64,000 nucleotides of DNA from Chryseobacterium carnipullorum (GCF_900142785.1 NZ_FRCD01000019.1:53385-117384), one strand, 5' to 3'. Shown: positions 7,746 through 17,871, counted from the first letter of the stretch. A program made the numbers and translations. The notes: generated from the sequence alone by a model not told the origin.

Positions 7746-10700
7746 TTAAATCATCTTCATAAAACGAAGATAAGCTTCTATTACTTTCTTGTTAAAAACG
7801 GCAGGCCGGATATCGGTATCTTTTAAAAAACGCTCTGTATTATCGCTTTTAAAGTAATAGGTGTTTTCATAGGATTCTACGAGAGATTTACCCTCATGAA
7901 CATCATCGGTAAATAAATAAAGCAGGGAATAAATTGGCAGTTCCTGATTTCGTCTCCAATGCTCAAACCATTTTTGAAAATCTATACCTTTCATTTCCAA
8001 ACCGCAGTAGTCGCTTATGCGTACACAAAAATCTGTAAGCGACAGATCGTGTTCCGGCAAAGGATTAAGGTTAAAATTCAATCCTATGGCATCCGGTTTC
8101 TGACTAATATGGGCAATGGCTTTACAAACGTAATCAACAGTAACAACCTCATCTTTCAGCCCCATCACCAGGGGAAATGCTTTTAACTCTATACAGGAAC
8201 GCATTAAAGAGCTCCACCACTGATTCAAAGGTGTTGCACCGGTATCTCCGTGGCATACTACAAAGCCTAAACGGAAATTAATCACAGGAAGTCCTTTATC
8301 ACGAGCTTTGGAAGCCATACTTTCCATTACCCATTTACTTCGTATATATCCCATATCGCGGCATACAGCAGGAAGATTCTGCTCTATTGGCTCATCTTCG
8401 GTCATCCACGTTTTTCCTGTAAAACTTCTGCCCCAGCTGTAAACCCCCATTGAAGATGAAATGATAAGAAACTTAATTTTACCACTTACTGCCAGATGCA
8501 GTATATTGGCCATGCCATCTACATTAGGCTTTTTGATATGCTCATACGGTTGAACATAGCTTACATCGCTGCCCATATGATAAATGACTTCCATTTCCTT
8601 TTGCAGCTCCTGGTATAAATTTTCCTCAACTCCAAGATTGGGCTTCGTAAGATCTCCCAATACAATTTTTATTTTGTCTTCGTACGTTGCTTTCCATACC
8701 AACCTGAACTTTGAGAATGTACTTTTGATGCGTTCCATGCCAAGCTTTTCATTTTCGGCGCGCACAAGGCAGTATATGATGGCATCAGGATTTTTGGGGA
8801 TAAGTTCTTCTAAAAGATGTGAGCCAACAAATCCGGTAACGCCTGTAAGAAAGATCCTAGAAGGATTGGCCAGGACCTGAGGATTGGGTTGTTCTGTAAT
8901 TTCGAAATCAAAAGGCAATTCAGAATCTTTTAATAATTGCTCTTCTACCAAGCGGGCCTTTTGCTGTTGCGTGACTTCACTCTGGATCAAACGGTTTTGG
9001 GCTTCTGTTACAAAGAGATTAATTGTTGGGAAACGATACAGTTCTGGTAATGAAACTTTTTTCCGGACATTTAATGGCAGACGATCGTGCATTTGGGCTA
9101 ACATTAAAGAATGCCCTCCCAATTCAAAGAAGTTGTCATTTTCGTCAATTTCATTCAGATTAAGCAGATCCATCCAGATTTCGGTCATCTCCTGCTTAAG
9201 ATCTGAAGCTTCAACCTTTTCCTTGGCCTTTTTAGCTGCTTGCTGTAGCGGAATATGGAGTTTGCTTTTATCAATCTTCCCTGTTAAAGTGAGTGGAAGT
9301 TTATCATAAAGAACAATTTTTTCGGGAAGCATATAAGTAGGAAGACTTTGTTTTAATCTTCCGCGTATGTCTTCTAACGTTATGTGTTCCTTATCAGTAT
9401 CGTAAAGCTCAAGAAAAGCAACAAGCATGGGCATTCCATGCTCCGGACGGTGGACTTTTACGGCTGCATTGGCAACCTGTGCGAGCTGTCCGATATGGTG
9501 TTCAATTTCTTTCAGTTCAATTCTAAAGCCTCTTAACTTAACCTGGTCATCGAGTCTTCCTACAAACTCAATATTGCCGTCTTTTCTCCAAAATGCCCGG
9601 TCACCTGATTTATATAACCGGTAATCTGTTCCATAGGCAGATTTCATCCATTCCGGTCCTTCAATATAGACTTCAGAAGTTTCAAGAGGCCTATTGATAT
9701 ACCCTTTTGCCAATTGTTTTCCACCGATATATATTTCTCCGGTGATCCCCTGATCTACTTGTTCAAGATTTTTATCCAGTATGTATATCTGGGCGCTGCT
9801 TAGAGGCTTTCCTATAAGGTGAGGGTTTGTATCTTCTTCTTGAAACTGATGGCTCACAACACTTACTGTGGTTTCTGTAGGACCATAGACATTAATGAGC
9901 CGAACACGACTGCACCAGTTCTTCACCGTTTGTTCCGAAGGAGCCTCCCCTGCAATGGATAAAGTATGAAGAGATCCGATAGGGATATCCGTAGGAAGTG
10001 TACTTAATACCGCAGGAGGAAGATACGGAACAGTATCAATTTTATGATCAATAATAAAATCTAACAAAGGCTTTCCAATAATTTTATTATCAGGATACAA
10101 AACTATAGTGGCGCCGGTTAATAAAGGTATCCAGATATCAATGATGGACACATCAAAGCCTATGGAGCTGAATTGAAGAGTTTTGTCCTTACTGGAAAAA
10201 CCCCAGAGCTCCGTAAAAGATTGCACAAAAGTACAGAAAGCTTCATGATGAATTTCAACGCCTTTTGGTACTCCTGTACTACCAGATGTATAAATGATAT
10301 ACGCAGTCTGCATTGGATTGATATCATCAGGATTCATAATCTCAGTACTCACTTCCATTGGCTTAGCTTTCCATTGATCTATGTTTAACAATCTGATGGC
10401 CGTTTCTGAAAACTTCTCAATATAGGTGTTTTCAGTGATGATAAGTTCCGCTTGGGAATCTTCAATCATCATTTTTATCCTGCTTTCCGGTAACTGCGCA
10501 TCGATAGGAATATAGGCAGCACCTATTTTGAGTACCGCTAAAAAAGAGATAATTCTTTCCACAGACTGAGGCATACAGACTGCTATCGATGTCCCCTTTC
10601 TCAGCGGCAAGGAAAGAAGGTGCCCCGCTAGCTCATCAGACCGACGGTCCAGCTCCTGATACGAAAGAGATCCATTCTCTGAAATTAAAGCTAACTTCTT

Positions 10701-10808
10701 TGGAATAGATTGACTTACTGTCTTAAAAATAGACATCACATTTTTGAATTGACTTTGCTGAATGCGAAAATCATCATTAACATTTTCATGAATGGTTTGG
10801 TTTTTCAT
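7746..10808 (-). CDS. Single-module synthetase A-T-R with terminal thioester reductase
   Basis: A 1020-aa enzyme. The adenylation domain (about 20-520) has YTSGSTGVPKG near 172, YGPTETT near 320 and the catalytic Lys in LTGKIDK near 520. A thiolation domain has ELGGHSL near 565. A short-chain-dehydrogenase-type reductase starts near 645 (LTGVTGFVG) and has YIRSK near 821 as the Tyr-x-x-x-Lys catalytic pair. Such enzymes activate one carboxylic or amino acid and release it with NADPH as an aldehyde or alcohol. Hand-aligned pocket residues read D-V-I-Y-S-A-V-V-S, which I cannot assign. The A domain shares unusual segments (YPDNK, PYLPPAVLSTLPTD) with the two-module synthetase at 22 kb. That suggests common origin and perhaps a common pathway, though 11 kb separates them. 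Confidence 0.9.
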   Translation of the reverse strand: MKNQTIHENVNDDFRIQQSQFKNVMSIFKTVSQSIPKKLALISENGSLSYQELDRRSDELAGHLLSLPLRKGTSIAVCMPQSVERIISFLAVLKIGAAYIPIDAQLPESRIKMMIEDSQAELIITENTYIEKFSETAIRLLNIDQWKAKPMEVSTEIMNPDDINPMQTAYIIYTSGSTGVPKGVEIHHEAFCTFVQSFTELWGFSSKDKTLQFSSIGFDVSIIDIWIPLLTGATIVLYPDNKIIGKPLLDFIIDHKIDTVPYLPPAVLSTLPTDIPIGSLHTLSIAGEAPSEQTVKNWCSRVRLINVYGPTETTVSVVSHQFQEEDTNPHLIGKPLSSAQIYILDKNLEQVDQGITGEIYIGGKQLAKGYINRPLETSEVYIEGPEWMKSAYGTDYRLYKSGDRAFWRKDGNIEFVGRLDDQVKLRGFRIELKEIEHHIGQLAQVANAAVKVHRPEHGMPMLVAFLELYDTDKEHITLEDIRGRLKQSLPTYMLPEKIVLYDKLPLTLTGKIDKSKLHIPLQQAAKKAKEKVEASDLKQEMTEIWMDLLNLNEIDENDNFFELGGHSLMLAQMHDRLPLNVRKKVSLPELYRFPTINLFVTEAQNRLIQSEVTQQQKARLVEEQLLKDSELPFDFEITEQPNPQVLANPSRIFLTGVTGFVGSHLLEELIPKNPDAIIYCLVRAENEKLGMERIKSTFSKFRLVWKATYEDKIKIVLGDLTKPNLGVEENLYQELQKEMEVIYHMGSDVSYVQPYEHIKKPNVDGMANILHLAVSGKIKFLIISSSMGVYSWGRSFTGKTWMTEDEPIEQNLPAVCRDMGYIRSKWVMESMASKARDKGLPVINFRLGFVVCHGDTGATPLNQWWSSLMRSCIELKAFPLVMGLKDEVVTVDYVCKAIAHISQKPDAIGLNFNLNPLPEHDLSLTDFCVRISDYCGLEMKGIDFQKWFEHWRRNQELPIYSLLYLFTDDVHEGKSLVESYENTYYFKSDNTERFLKDTDIRPAVFNKKVIEAYLRFMKMI

Positions 10809-11746
10809 TGTTTTAGTTTTTGGATTAATATTATTGAACCTGGTATTCTGCTTACTAATACTAAATTTGTTACTGCTTTATTTACTGTTTTTCAGCTGTA
10901 TCTTTCGATGGACAAGACATTATAGCTGATAAAATATCAATGGGAATATCTCTAATCATGGGAGCTTAAAACATCCAACAGCTGAATCCAGTTACTTATT
11001 TTAATTAAGGTAAGCAACGGATGCCTTTTCATAAGCTTTAATAAATTTAGGATGCCTGCATCTTGCCATAGAACATATCATAACAAATCAAAAAGTCAAT
11101 GGCAAAAGTATCTCTGGCTAAAAAACATACTTACTTTGGTATCCAAAGCAAGTATATTTAATCTATCTGCAGCAGAAAGCTCAAAACTAAAGACGTCCAT
11201 TTTTTCAATCAAATGTCATTTCTTAACTGATTTTGGAATCACCACAAAATCACGTTAGGTTGACCAACGCAGTACAATCTGTACCAGAGATTTTTTGTAT
11301 TTTGCACCGATAGAGAAATCATTTTTATCTTCAGGAAACGAAGTATAATTGATTCAATAGAGCTGAGCAGATTAAAATTTTCTACTATATCCTGACCATT
11401 TACTTATCATTACTATATCTAAATTTTTGGATGTGTTAATTCCAAGCTATTAGTATTAAAAAAAAGTATGGGAAAAAGAAAGTTTCATCTTATTTGATTT
11501 TTAGAATCATCTACAAAATTATATAAGCAAATATTTCAGTTCTCAGTAGAATATAAATTTTAATTTTAATAAATCTCACTAATTTATTTTGTGTAATTCA
11601 TTCATATTGTTAAAAAGCAACATGGATGTGAATATTTGGATCAATTGCATTAATTCATTACTAGACATTCATTTACATATAATACAATCGATTCTGCAAC
11701 TCATATTTCATCTCAGGGAATTTTTATTATTTTATCCGGACTAAGA
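10809..11746. other. Gene-poor stretch holding an aldo/keto reductase remnant
   Basis: About 0.9 kb of AT-rich sequence upstream of the A-T-R synthetase. It includes the synthetase's own leader and promoter region and the decayed aldo/keto reductase 3' end at 11096-11340. Nothing else is recognisable. Confidence 0.55.
11096..11340 (-). pseudogene. Decayed 3' part of an aldo/keto reductase gene
   Basis: Read on the minus strand in one frame, with two in-frame stops, this gives KYKKSLVQIVLRWST, a stop, RDFVVIPKSVKK, a stop, then HLIEKMDVFSFELSAADRLN and ILALDTKVSMFF. This is the C-terminal NADPH-binding region of aldo/keto reductases (VLRW, IPKSV, FDFELS). The 5' half is missing. The remnant may come from a tailoring or detoxification gene once next to the synthetase. 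The stops and motifs are seen directly; former function is inferred. Confidence 0.75.
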
Positions 11747-13051
11747 TCAGTTAGCATTCACCCTAATCCATTCTCCAGAACCTAAATGAATATATTCTGC
11801 AGATGTATTAATCTGTATGGAAGTATTATTATCAGACATTATAGAACCGCCCACCGGAGGATCTGTACTTATATCTTGTGTACTTTTATTGACTATAAGA
11901 AGCGATTTACCTGCCGGATAGGAAGAAGTAAAAGTATAGGTAACAGGAACAGCGGCATCGTTTACAACAATTTCATCAGTATCTAAAATGGTACGGTTTT
12001 GAGTAGTTCTGACAATAGCACGGCTTTGAGATGCAGAAGTACCGGGCGTTCTCCACACTGCTTTTACCTTAGTTATGTCGCTGGGGTTTTGGATTAATGT
12101 TAAAACCTGACCTGCTGCTTCAGTTGATGGAGTTACATTTTCTAAATTAGTTAAATACAGGTCGGTATTATTTATTGTCACCGTTGATCTATAAACACCG
12201 GCGCTGATTTCTGTACCCGTTCCATTGATAACCATTGGTGTAGTTGAATTATCAAAGGCATAATTATTTAAATTCAGATCTGCATCAACTACGAAAGAAA
12301 TAGTCCCGGGATTTGCAACAATTTTACTGTCGGGTATCCCTCCTATAAAAAGATCATTTGTTTCAGTCCCATTCGCCGCTCTCCCCGTCATCATCTGCCA
12401 AAGCCTTGCTACATCGCTAAAATTACTTGAGAAGAGGTAACTGTATTTAGGATAAAAGCCTACTGTGCTATTAGAAAATAAAGCCCCTGTCGATTCAAAT
12501 TTATAATCAGCAGTACTTAACGATGATCCATTTTGAAATACCATATTGTTTACTTCCCCACCTAGAAATGAAAAAGTTGGCATACGTGTTTTTTGACTAG
12601 TACTGGTACCACTAAAACTAGCATTAAAACCAATTTTAGAAGCAGTACTGGTATACATTCTAACCGTTCGAAATGGATTCGCAATAGTACCATCATTGGA
12701 GTAGATATTTTGATTTGCGACTTTCTGCCATAATGCTCCGTCAAAATAATAATATCCTATAGTGTTGACATTAATACGCTGACCTAAAGCATCTCCACCA
12801 GTAATATCAGTAATGTATACCAATGCGCCGTTTTGATTGGTCCCATAAGGTGCAGTGAGAGAAGCTAGTTCTGCCCTGGTTAATCTGGGGGCCTGCAATC
12901 CATAAGTTTGAGCTGTGTCAGTTAAAACATTAGCTGAATTTCGTTTTGCAGAGACATCAAGTGTTGTATTAGGTTCTGCAATATTGACACCCACTTGAGC
13001 CGTAGTTAATCCTGAAATTAACAACGACAATAAAATCGCTTTTCTGGTCAT
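11747..13051 (-). CDS. Large secreted protein with GIN-type N-terminus
   Basis: A 434-aa exported protein. The signal peptide (MTRKAILLSLLISGLTTAQ) precedes VGVNIAEPNTTLDVSAKRN, the same Gly-x-Asn-x-x-x-Pro start as the other secreted proteins here. Residues about 45-115 (LQAPRLTRAELASLT, GALVYITDITGG, YYYFDGALWQKV) resemble the repeated 'head' segment of many Bacteroidetes tail-fibre-like surface proteins. The C-terminus ends in a lectin-like strand pattern (YIHLGSGEWIRVNAN). No enzyme motif was found. It is followed on the same strand, after 130 bp, by the TPR-AraC regulator gene's 3' end, but the two are probably separate transcripts. Function unknown. Confidence 0.7.
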   Translation of the reverse strand: MTRKAILLSLLISGLTTAQVGVNIAEPNTTLDVSAKRNSANVLTDTAQTYGLQAPRLTRAELASLTAPYGTNQNGALVYITDITGGDALGQRINVNTIGYYYFDGALWQKVANQNIYSNDGTIANPFRTVRMYTSTASKIGFNASFSGTSTSQKTRMPTFSFLGGEVNNMVFQNGSSLSTADYKFESTGALFSNSTVGFYPKYSYLFSSNFSDVARLWQMMTGRAANGTETNDLFIGGIPDSKIVANPGTISFVVDADLNLNNYAFDNSTTPMVINGTGTEISAGVYRSTVTINNTDLYLTNLENVTPSTEAAGQVLTLIQNPSDITKVKAVWRTPGTSASQSRAIVRTTQNRTILDTDEIVVNDAAVPVTYTFTSSYPAGKSLLIVNKSTQDISTDPPVGGSIMSDNNTSIQINTSAEYIHLGSGEWIRVNAN

Positions 13052-13184
13052 TAATATTTTGTTTTTATGGTTATTGTTTACCGTAATATTATGTCATAAA
13101 ATGAAAATAAAAAATGTTTCAGGTGTGAAAAGCTTATATTTGATGAACGTGAAAAAGTATTAACAAATTGATTTTCAGCATAAT

Positions 13185-14762
13185 TTATTTGTAAATCATT
13201 GATTTTTCGGTTTCAGCTTTCCTTTGTTCGATAAACGTAGAAGGCGATATACCTGTAATTTTTTTGAAAACTAAAGCAAAAGTATTATGTGAATTGAACC
13301 CGGAAATATCTGCCAGGTGACTGATTTTATAATTAAGGAGTTTTGAATCACTGCAAATCTCTTTTATGATATAATCAATTCTTAGTTCATTGATATATGT
13401 ATTAAAATTTTTATTCTTTGATCTGTTAATTATATCTGACAGATACGAGGCATTGGTATTTAATTCCACAGCCAATACAGCTAAGGTAAGATCTTTCTTC
13501 AAAAACCTTTTTTTCGCTTCAAACTTATCTAATCTTTCAATAATATCTAATTCGGTTTTAGTAAATTCCAACTTACACGCCCCTTCATTTTTTATCTTCT
13601 TACAAACTTCTACTGGCAGTTTATTATGTATTTGAGACTCTAAATTGGTGATGATCTCCTGATATCTTTCTCCTTCTTTTCTCAGCCTAACATTATACTT
13701 TCTGAATAGAAGATAGGTGATGATTAAAGATGATAAAACCCCAGCTACGGTGATAATCTGTAAAAAAGTATGTTGTTGTTCCTTTCGGTTTAATTCATTG
13801 TCAACTTTAACAAGTATATCTTTCAATGCCTGAGACTGCTGTGTGGACATTAAGGACCTGACCGAGACTATTGCCAGTTTTTCTCTCTCTGATTTTATAT
13901 CATCCCTTATTTCTTTATAGGCATGATATAAGCTTTCATGAATATCAAGTTGAAAAGGAGGTTCTATATTTTTATCATCTTTTAAAGGTTCCAGTATTTT
14001 GATAGCTTCCTGTGGTCTATTTGTTCTGGAATAGATGGTCCCTAATCTTATATTATTTATCAGGGAAATATAATAATTAGTACTGGTTGTCATTAATTGA
14101 TCAGCCTTATTAGCATAGATTTCGGCTTTCTTGAAGTCGTTAAGAAGCATGTAAACATTACTGGTCTCTGAGTTGAGTTGGGTAATGTAATTCATTTTAG
14201 TCTCCAGTTGTTTTGGATCATTTACTTTATTGAAATATTGTAAAGCTTTAGAATACTGTAAAAGTGTTTCTTTGTATTTTTTCTGATCTAATAAAATATT
14301 GGCATACACCGCATAAATCATTCCTTTCAAACTATTATTTTCCGGCTCTTTTTCTTCGATGAGCGCAATTGTTTTTTTAATTTCAGATACACTTCTATCG
14401 ATCAGCCCTATCCGATAATACGTTTCGATAAGGCACATATTATTATAAACGATCTGATCCGTTGATATTTTATGTTTAGAAAGTTCTTCCTGAGCTTTCA
14501 GACAATTTCTGAAAGAATTGAGGTAGTCACCAATACTGTAATATGAAAGTCCTAATGTAGAATAGCTGTGAGCCTTTATACTGTCATTATTACAATTTTT
14601 GATAATATTCAAACCTATTGTAATGGATTTTTCTGCCTCACTTACACTTATCTCTTTTTGTCTGGCAATTTCAGTTTTCCAATTCGGAATTTTATTATTA
14701 CAATCGAAAAAAGCTGATATGAAAAGAGCTATCATAAAACATTTGTGATGGGAAAAGGGCAT
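13185..14762 (-). CDS. Membrane-anchored TPR protein with AraC-type DNA-binding domain
   Basis: A 525-aa one-component regulator of a type common in flavobacteria. A hydrophobic N-terminus (MIALFISAFF) leads into TPR-like helices (about 40-320), then one membrane segment near 335-355 (TVAGVLSSLIITYLLF). A C-terminal AraC helix-turn-helix follows (about 430-525, with ELNTNASYLSDIINRSKNKN and GFNSHNTFALVFKKITG). The TPR part would sense a signal outside the cytoplasm and the C-terminus bind DNA. Targets are unknown. The second Met (codon 10) may be the true start, because a related copy of the 5' end at 28115-28280 keeps that codon but has lost the first ATG. Confidence 0.82.
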   Translation of the reverse strand: MPFSHHKCFMIALFISAFFDCNNKIPNWKTEIARQKEISVSEAEKSITIGLNIIKNCNNDSIKAHSYSTLGLSYYSIGDYLNSFRNCLKAQEELSKHKISTDQIVYNNMCLIETYYRIGLIDRSVSEIKKTIALIEEKEPENNSLKGMIYAVYANILLDQKKYKETLLQYSKALQYFNKVNDPKQLETKMNYITQLNSETSNVYMLLNDFKKAEIYANKADQLMTTSTNYYISLINNIRLGTIYSRTNRPQEAIKILEPLKDDKNIEPPFQLDIHESLYHAYKEIRDDIKSEREKLAIVSVRSLMSTQQSQALKDILVKVDNELNRKEQQHTFLQIITVAGVLSSLIITYLLFRKYNVRLRKEGERYQEIITNLESQIHNKLPVEVCKKIKNEGACKLEFTKTELDIIERLDKFEAKKRFLKKDLTLAVLAVELNTNASYLSDIINRSKNKNFNTYINELRIDYIIKEICSDSKLLNYKISHLADISGFNSHNTFALVFKKITGISPSTFIEQRKAETEKSMIYK

Positions 14763-14880
14763 AAATTAATTTTTCAGTTAAAATACATACTTAAATTAAT
14801 ATATTCACTAAATAATGATATATTCAATAGCAAAACTAAAAAATATTAAACACAATTAACAAACAATTAAAACAAATAAT
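14715..14880. repeat. 166-bp direct repeat, copy A (5' end of AraC regulator)
   Basis: This stretch aligns without net gaps to 28115-28280, a spacing of exactly 13,400 bp. I count about 25 mismatches in 166, so about 85% identity, and the last 20 bases are identical. It covers the first 16 codons of the regulator and its promoter region. Confidence 0.85.
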
Positions 14881-15822
14881 TATTTTATGTTGTTTTTTTT
14901 CAATACAACATAGAAGAATTTGCGTTCCGATTAACTATAAATTTTTGAATAAGATTCATAGTATCGATATACTTGAATGTACCATTGTATAGAGCGTTTT
15001 GGGTGTTGGTTCATTATAAATAATCTATGCGAAATTACGATACCACCTATTGTATAGTGAACTTAAAATTTTTAGCACATTCAAATCTACAGTCACTGTT
15101 ATTTAATGAAAATAAAACATCAAAAACACTCATAAACAGTATTTATTTACGAAATTTTAAAAATGAAATAAAAAAAATCCATTTTTAAAAATTATCTATA
15201 TATTTGCAATAATAAAAAATCCAACAGTAGTGAATAATTCAGATTTTTTATGAAAAAACCAAACCACAAAAACAAATATCTTGAGAAAAAAAATTTAGTA
15301 ATTTTTATCTTGTATGAAAATTAGACTCATAAAGATTACTCTGAGCTTTTAGAGTTAAACTTTACACAATCTTTATATCGGCAAAACAAGTTCAGGAATT
15401 TTTTAAAAGAACATCCGTAAAAATGCATACCTTAAGATCTGTGAAGTTGTCTATTGAAGATTTTAAGTACTCCTTTTCTAAATGCTTCTTACTGCTTTAC
15501 CATGAAATGAAAAACATGATTCTAACCACATCAAATGATTTTAATGAACCGGACAAAAGTTCCCTGCGCATCGGCTATTAAAATGTAAGAAAACTTAATT
15601 TTTTCCGATTCTTACACCTTGTAAAAGTTATCAGTGCAGCAGGTAAAGGATTTTATTATAACATCCTCCAGAAATGTCGGGGTTAATACTCTTCTACTCA
15701 AAAATTACAGGATGAATATGCACTAAGAATCTGTAATATCGTAAGGCAGATAACTACGACACAGCTAGTACTATAACATCTTATTTTGACATTAAATAAT
15801 ATTATACTATAAATATAGAAAC
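14763..15822. other. 1.06-kb AT-rich stretch with possible gene remnants
   Basis: It lies between the divergent AraC regulator and the secreted-protein pair and holds the regulator's promoter. Two plus-strand open frames look protein-like. One (about 15327-15420) reads THKDYSELLELNFTQSLYRQ and onward. The other (15423-15581) is a 52-codon ATG frame beginning MHTLRSVKLSIEDF. They lie in different frames and may be parts of one decayed gene. No family is recognised. One of two 23-bp direct repeats lies at 14966-14988. Confidence 0.4.
14966..14988. repeat. 23-bp direct repeat, left copy
   Basis: GATATACTTGAATGTACC followed by ATTGT recurs with one mismatch at 17872-17894. The two copies bracket the tandem secreted-protein genes at 15823-17682. 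Confidence 0.6.
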
Positions 15823-16722
15823 ATGAAAAAAATTATTATTATTTATGGGTTCTTATCTGCGGGTTCTATTTTCGCACAAATAGGCATAAATACTAAAAAT
15901 CCAAATTCTACATTATCTGTCAACGGTTCTTTGGAAGGTAAGTATAATCAAATTACAAATTCTTATACTTTAACTCAAATGGATTTTTTAGTTTCCTATA
16001 CGGGTGATTCTGATGCCATAATCACTTTACCGTCGGTCGGAAGTGGAAGTAGTTCTTTTGCCGGAAGATTTTACCGAATAAAAAACATTTCAACAAGCAA
16101 CATTACTTTACAACCATCCGATGGAAATTTCATAAGATCAACAGATTTAACGGGAGTACCAAACTTTTTAATTCCACCAGGTAATTATGTTGAAGTGGTA
16201 AATAATAATAATCCTTCAGCAGCAGGGGTTGCAACATGGGATCTTACTTTTATTGCCAGTACAACAGTTATTAACTCATCTACCGATGCAACTCGATTTC
16301 TGGGAGGAACAGTCTATGTTAAATATGCCCAAAATACAGGCGGAACACTAACTGGAAAAACCATCAATGAAAATTATAATGTAGGAGCAAATAATACTAA
16401 TATACCACCAACTATTGGAGGTATTAATTCTCTCCTAGGCTCTGGCTACACCGTATCCAATCCTTCTGCCGGAATATTTGATATTAAATTTGATACCCTC
16501 TTTACAGATATTTATGGTATCTCTGTAAACATTACAGATGCTTATGGTAATTCTGTTACAGCTGGTCAAAATCCGGATCCCACAAGAACAGGATCAAGTC
16601 TTAAATCCAATGATAACTCTCAAGTTTCGTTTATAAGTAATTCCATCATACGTATTAAAACAGGAGACTCAAACGGAGGTCTTAGCAACAGACCTTTCAC
16701 TTTTCTGGTGACCGGGAAATAA
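15823..16722 (+). CDS. Secreted GINT-family protein, tandem copy 1
   Basis: A 299-aa exported protein. The signal peptide (MKKIIIIYGFLSAGSIFAQ) is followed by IGINTKNPNSTLSVNGSLEG. The body is Gly/Asn/Thr/Ser-rich, with segments such as DAIITLPSVGSGSS, LQPSDGNFIRSTDLTG and DATRFLGGTVYVKYAQN. The downstream gene repeats all of these nearly residue for residue. It ends NRPFTFLVTGK without a recognisable sorting domain. The two genes run in the same direction with 48 bp between stop and next ATG, so they form an operon. Likely a surface or adhesin-like protein; no enzymatic motif is visible. Confidence 0.75.
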   Translation: MKKIIIIYGFLSAGSIFAQIGINTKNPNSTLSVNGSLEGKYNQITNSYTLTQMDFLVSYTGDSDAIITLPSVGSGSSSFAGRFYRIKNISTSNITLQPSDGNFIRSTDLTGVPNFLIPPGNYVEVVNNNNPSAAGVATWDLTFIASTTVINSSTDATRFLGGTVYVKYAQNTGGTLTGKTINENYNVGANNTNIPPTIGGINSLLGSGYTVSNPSAGIFDIKFDTLFTDIYGISVNITDAYGNSVTAGQNPDPTRTGSSLKSNDNSQVSFISNSIIRIKTGDSNGGLSNRPFTFLVTGK

Positions 16723-16770
16723 ATGCAATTCATAATCCAAAATAGATTCACTCATAACAATTTAAACAAT

Positions 16771-17682
16771 ATGAAAAGATTTTTTATTACTTTTTGTTTT
16801 TCTTTTACAACCTTAGTATTTGCTCAAGTTGGTATTAATACTTCAAATCCAAACTCTACATTATCCGTCAACGGCTCACTGGAAGCAAAATATAATGAAA
16901 TCACAAGTTCGTATCTACTTACCAAAAATGACCATTTCATTTCCTACACAGGAAGCTCTGGTGCAATAATTACCTTACCACCAGTGGGAAATGGGGATAC
17001 CTCATTTTCCGGAAGAATCTATAAAATAAAAAACATATCTGCCAGCAATCTTACCTTACAGCCTTCTGATGGTAATTTTATAAGATCAACAGACTTAACC
17101 GGAATGGCAAATTATACAATTCCACCAGGTAATTATGCTGAAATTGTAAATAATACCAATACTTCTGCAGGTGGAAATCCTACGTGGGACCTGACTTTTA
17201 TAGGAAATACCACTATTATTAATTCTTCTGCAGATGCGACAAGATTTCTTGGAGGGACTATCTATGCAAGATTTGCCCAGAATTCCGGAGGAACACTTCC
17301 TGCGGGCAGCATAATTACAGGCAATTATTCGGTTGGACTTAACAATACCAACCTAACTCCCATCGCAGGTGGAATTAACTCCCTGATAGGTTCCGGATAC
17401 AGAATTTCAAACCCTTCAAATGGAATATACGACATAAAGTTTGATACGACATTTACACAAATTTATGGTATTTCTGTCAATATTATTGATGCGTATGGAA
17501 GTTCAGGAAGTGGAGTAAGCAGCGGGCAAAATCCTGATCCCACCAGAGCAGGAGCACTACTTAGGACAACAGATAATGCTCAGGTATCTTTCATCAGCAA
17601 TTCCATAATCCGAATCAAAACAGGTGATCAAAATGGAGCCTTGGCTAACAGGCCATTTACATTTTTAGTAACGGGTAAATAA
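16771..17682 (+). CDS. Secreted GINT-family protein, tandem copy 2
   Basis: A 303-aa exported protein and close paralogue of the preceding gene. The frame is open from 16723, but the ATG at 16771 starts the signal peptide (MKRFFITFCFSFTTLVFAQ) directly followed by VGINTSNPNSTLSVNGSLEA. It shares ITLPPVGNGD, LQPSDGNFIRSTDLTG, DATRFLGGTIY and the C-terminal RPFTFLVTGK. A strong hairpin terminator follows at 17824-17856. Function unknown; surface location is inferred. Confidence 0.75.
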   Translation: MKRFFITFCFSFTTLVFAQVGINTSNPNSTLSVNGSLEAKYNEITSSYLLTKNDHFISYTGSSGAIITLPPVGNGDTSFSGRIYKIKNISASNLTLQPSDGNFIRSTDLTGMANYTIPPGNYAEIVNNTNTSAGGNPTWDLTFIGNTTIINSSADATRFLGGTIYARFAQNSGGTLPAGSIITGNYSVGLNNTNLTPIAGGINSLIGSGYRISNPSNGIYDIKFDTTFTQIYGISVNIIDAYGSSGSGVSSGQNPDPTRAGALLRTTDNAQVSFISNSIIRIKTGDQNGALANRPFTFLVTGK

Positions 17683-17823
17683 ATTTATCCTTTATATATT
17701 TAAGAAATTTCGAATATCATAATCAGAAACCGGTTCCATATAGATAAAATAATATTGCAGTATATTATCAAGACAAGAATATCTTCGTGACCCTTATCCG
17801 CAAGTCTTGGAGTAAGAATATCC

Positions 17824-17856
17824 AAACCTAACAGATTTTAGAAATCTGTTAGGTTT
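17824..17856. terminator. Bidirectional hairpin terminator
   Basis: A perfect 15-bp stem (AAACCTAACAGATTT and its complement) with a 3-nt loop lies between the convergent secreted-protein operon and the HxlR gene. T-rich ends on both strands make it usable in both directions. Confidence 0.75.
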
Positions 17857-17871
17857 AATAATAATGCAAAT

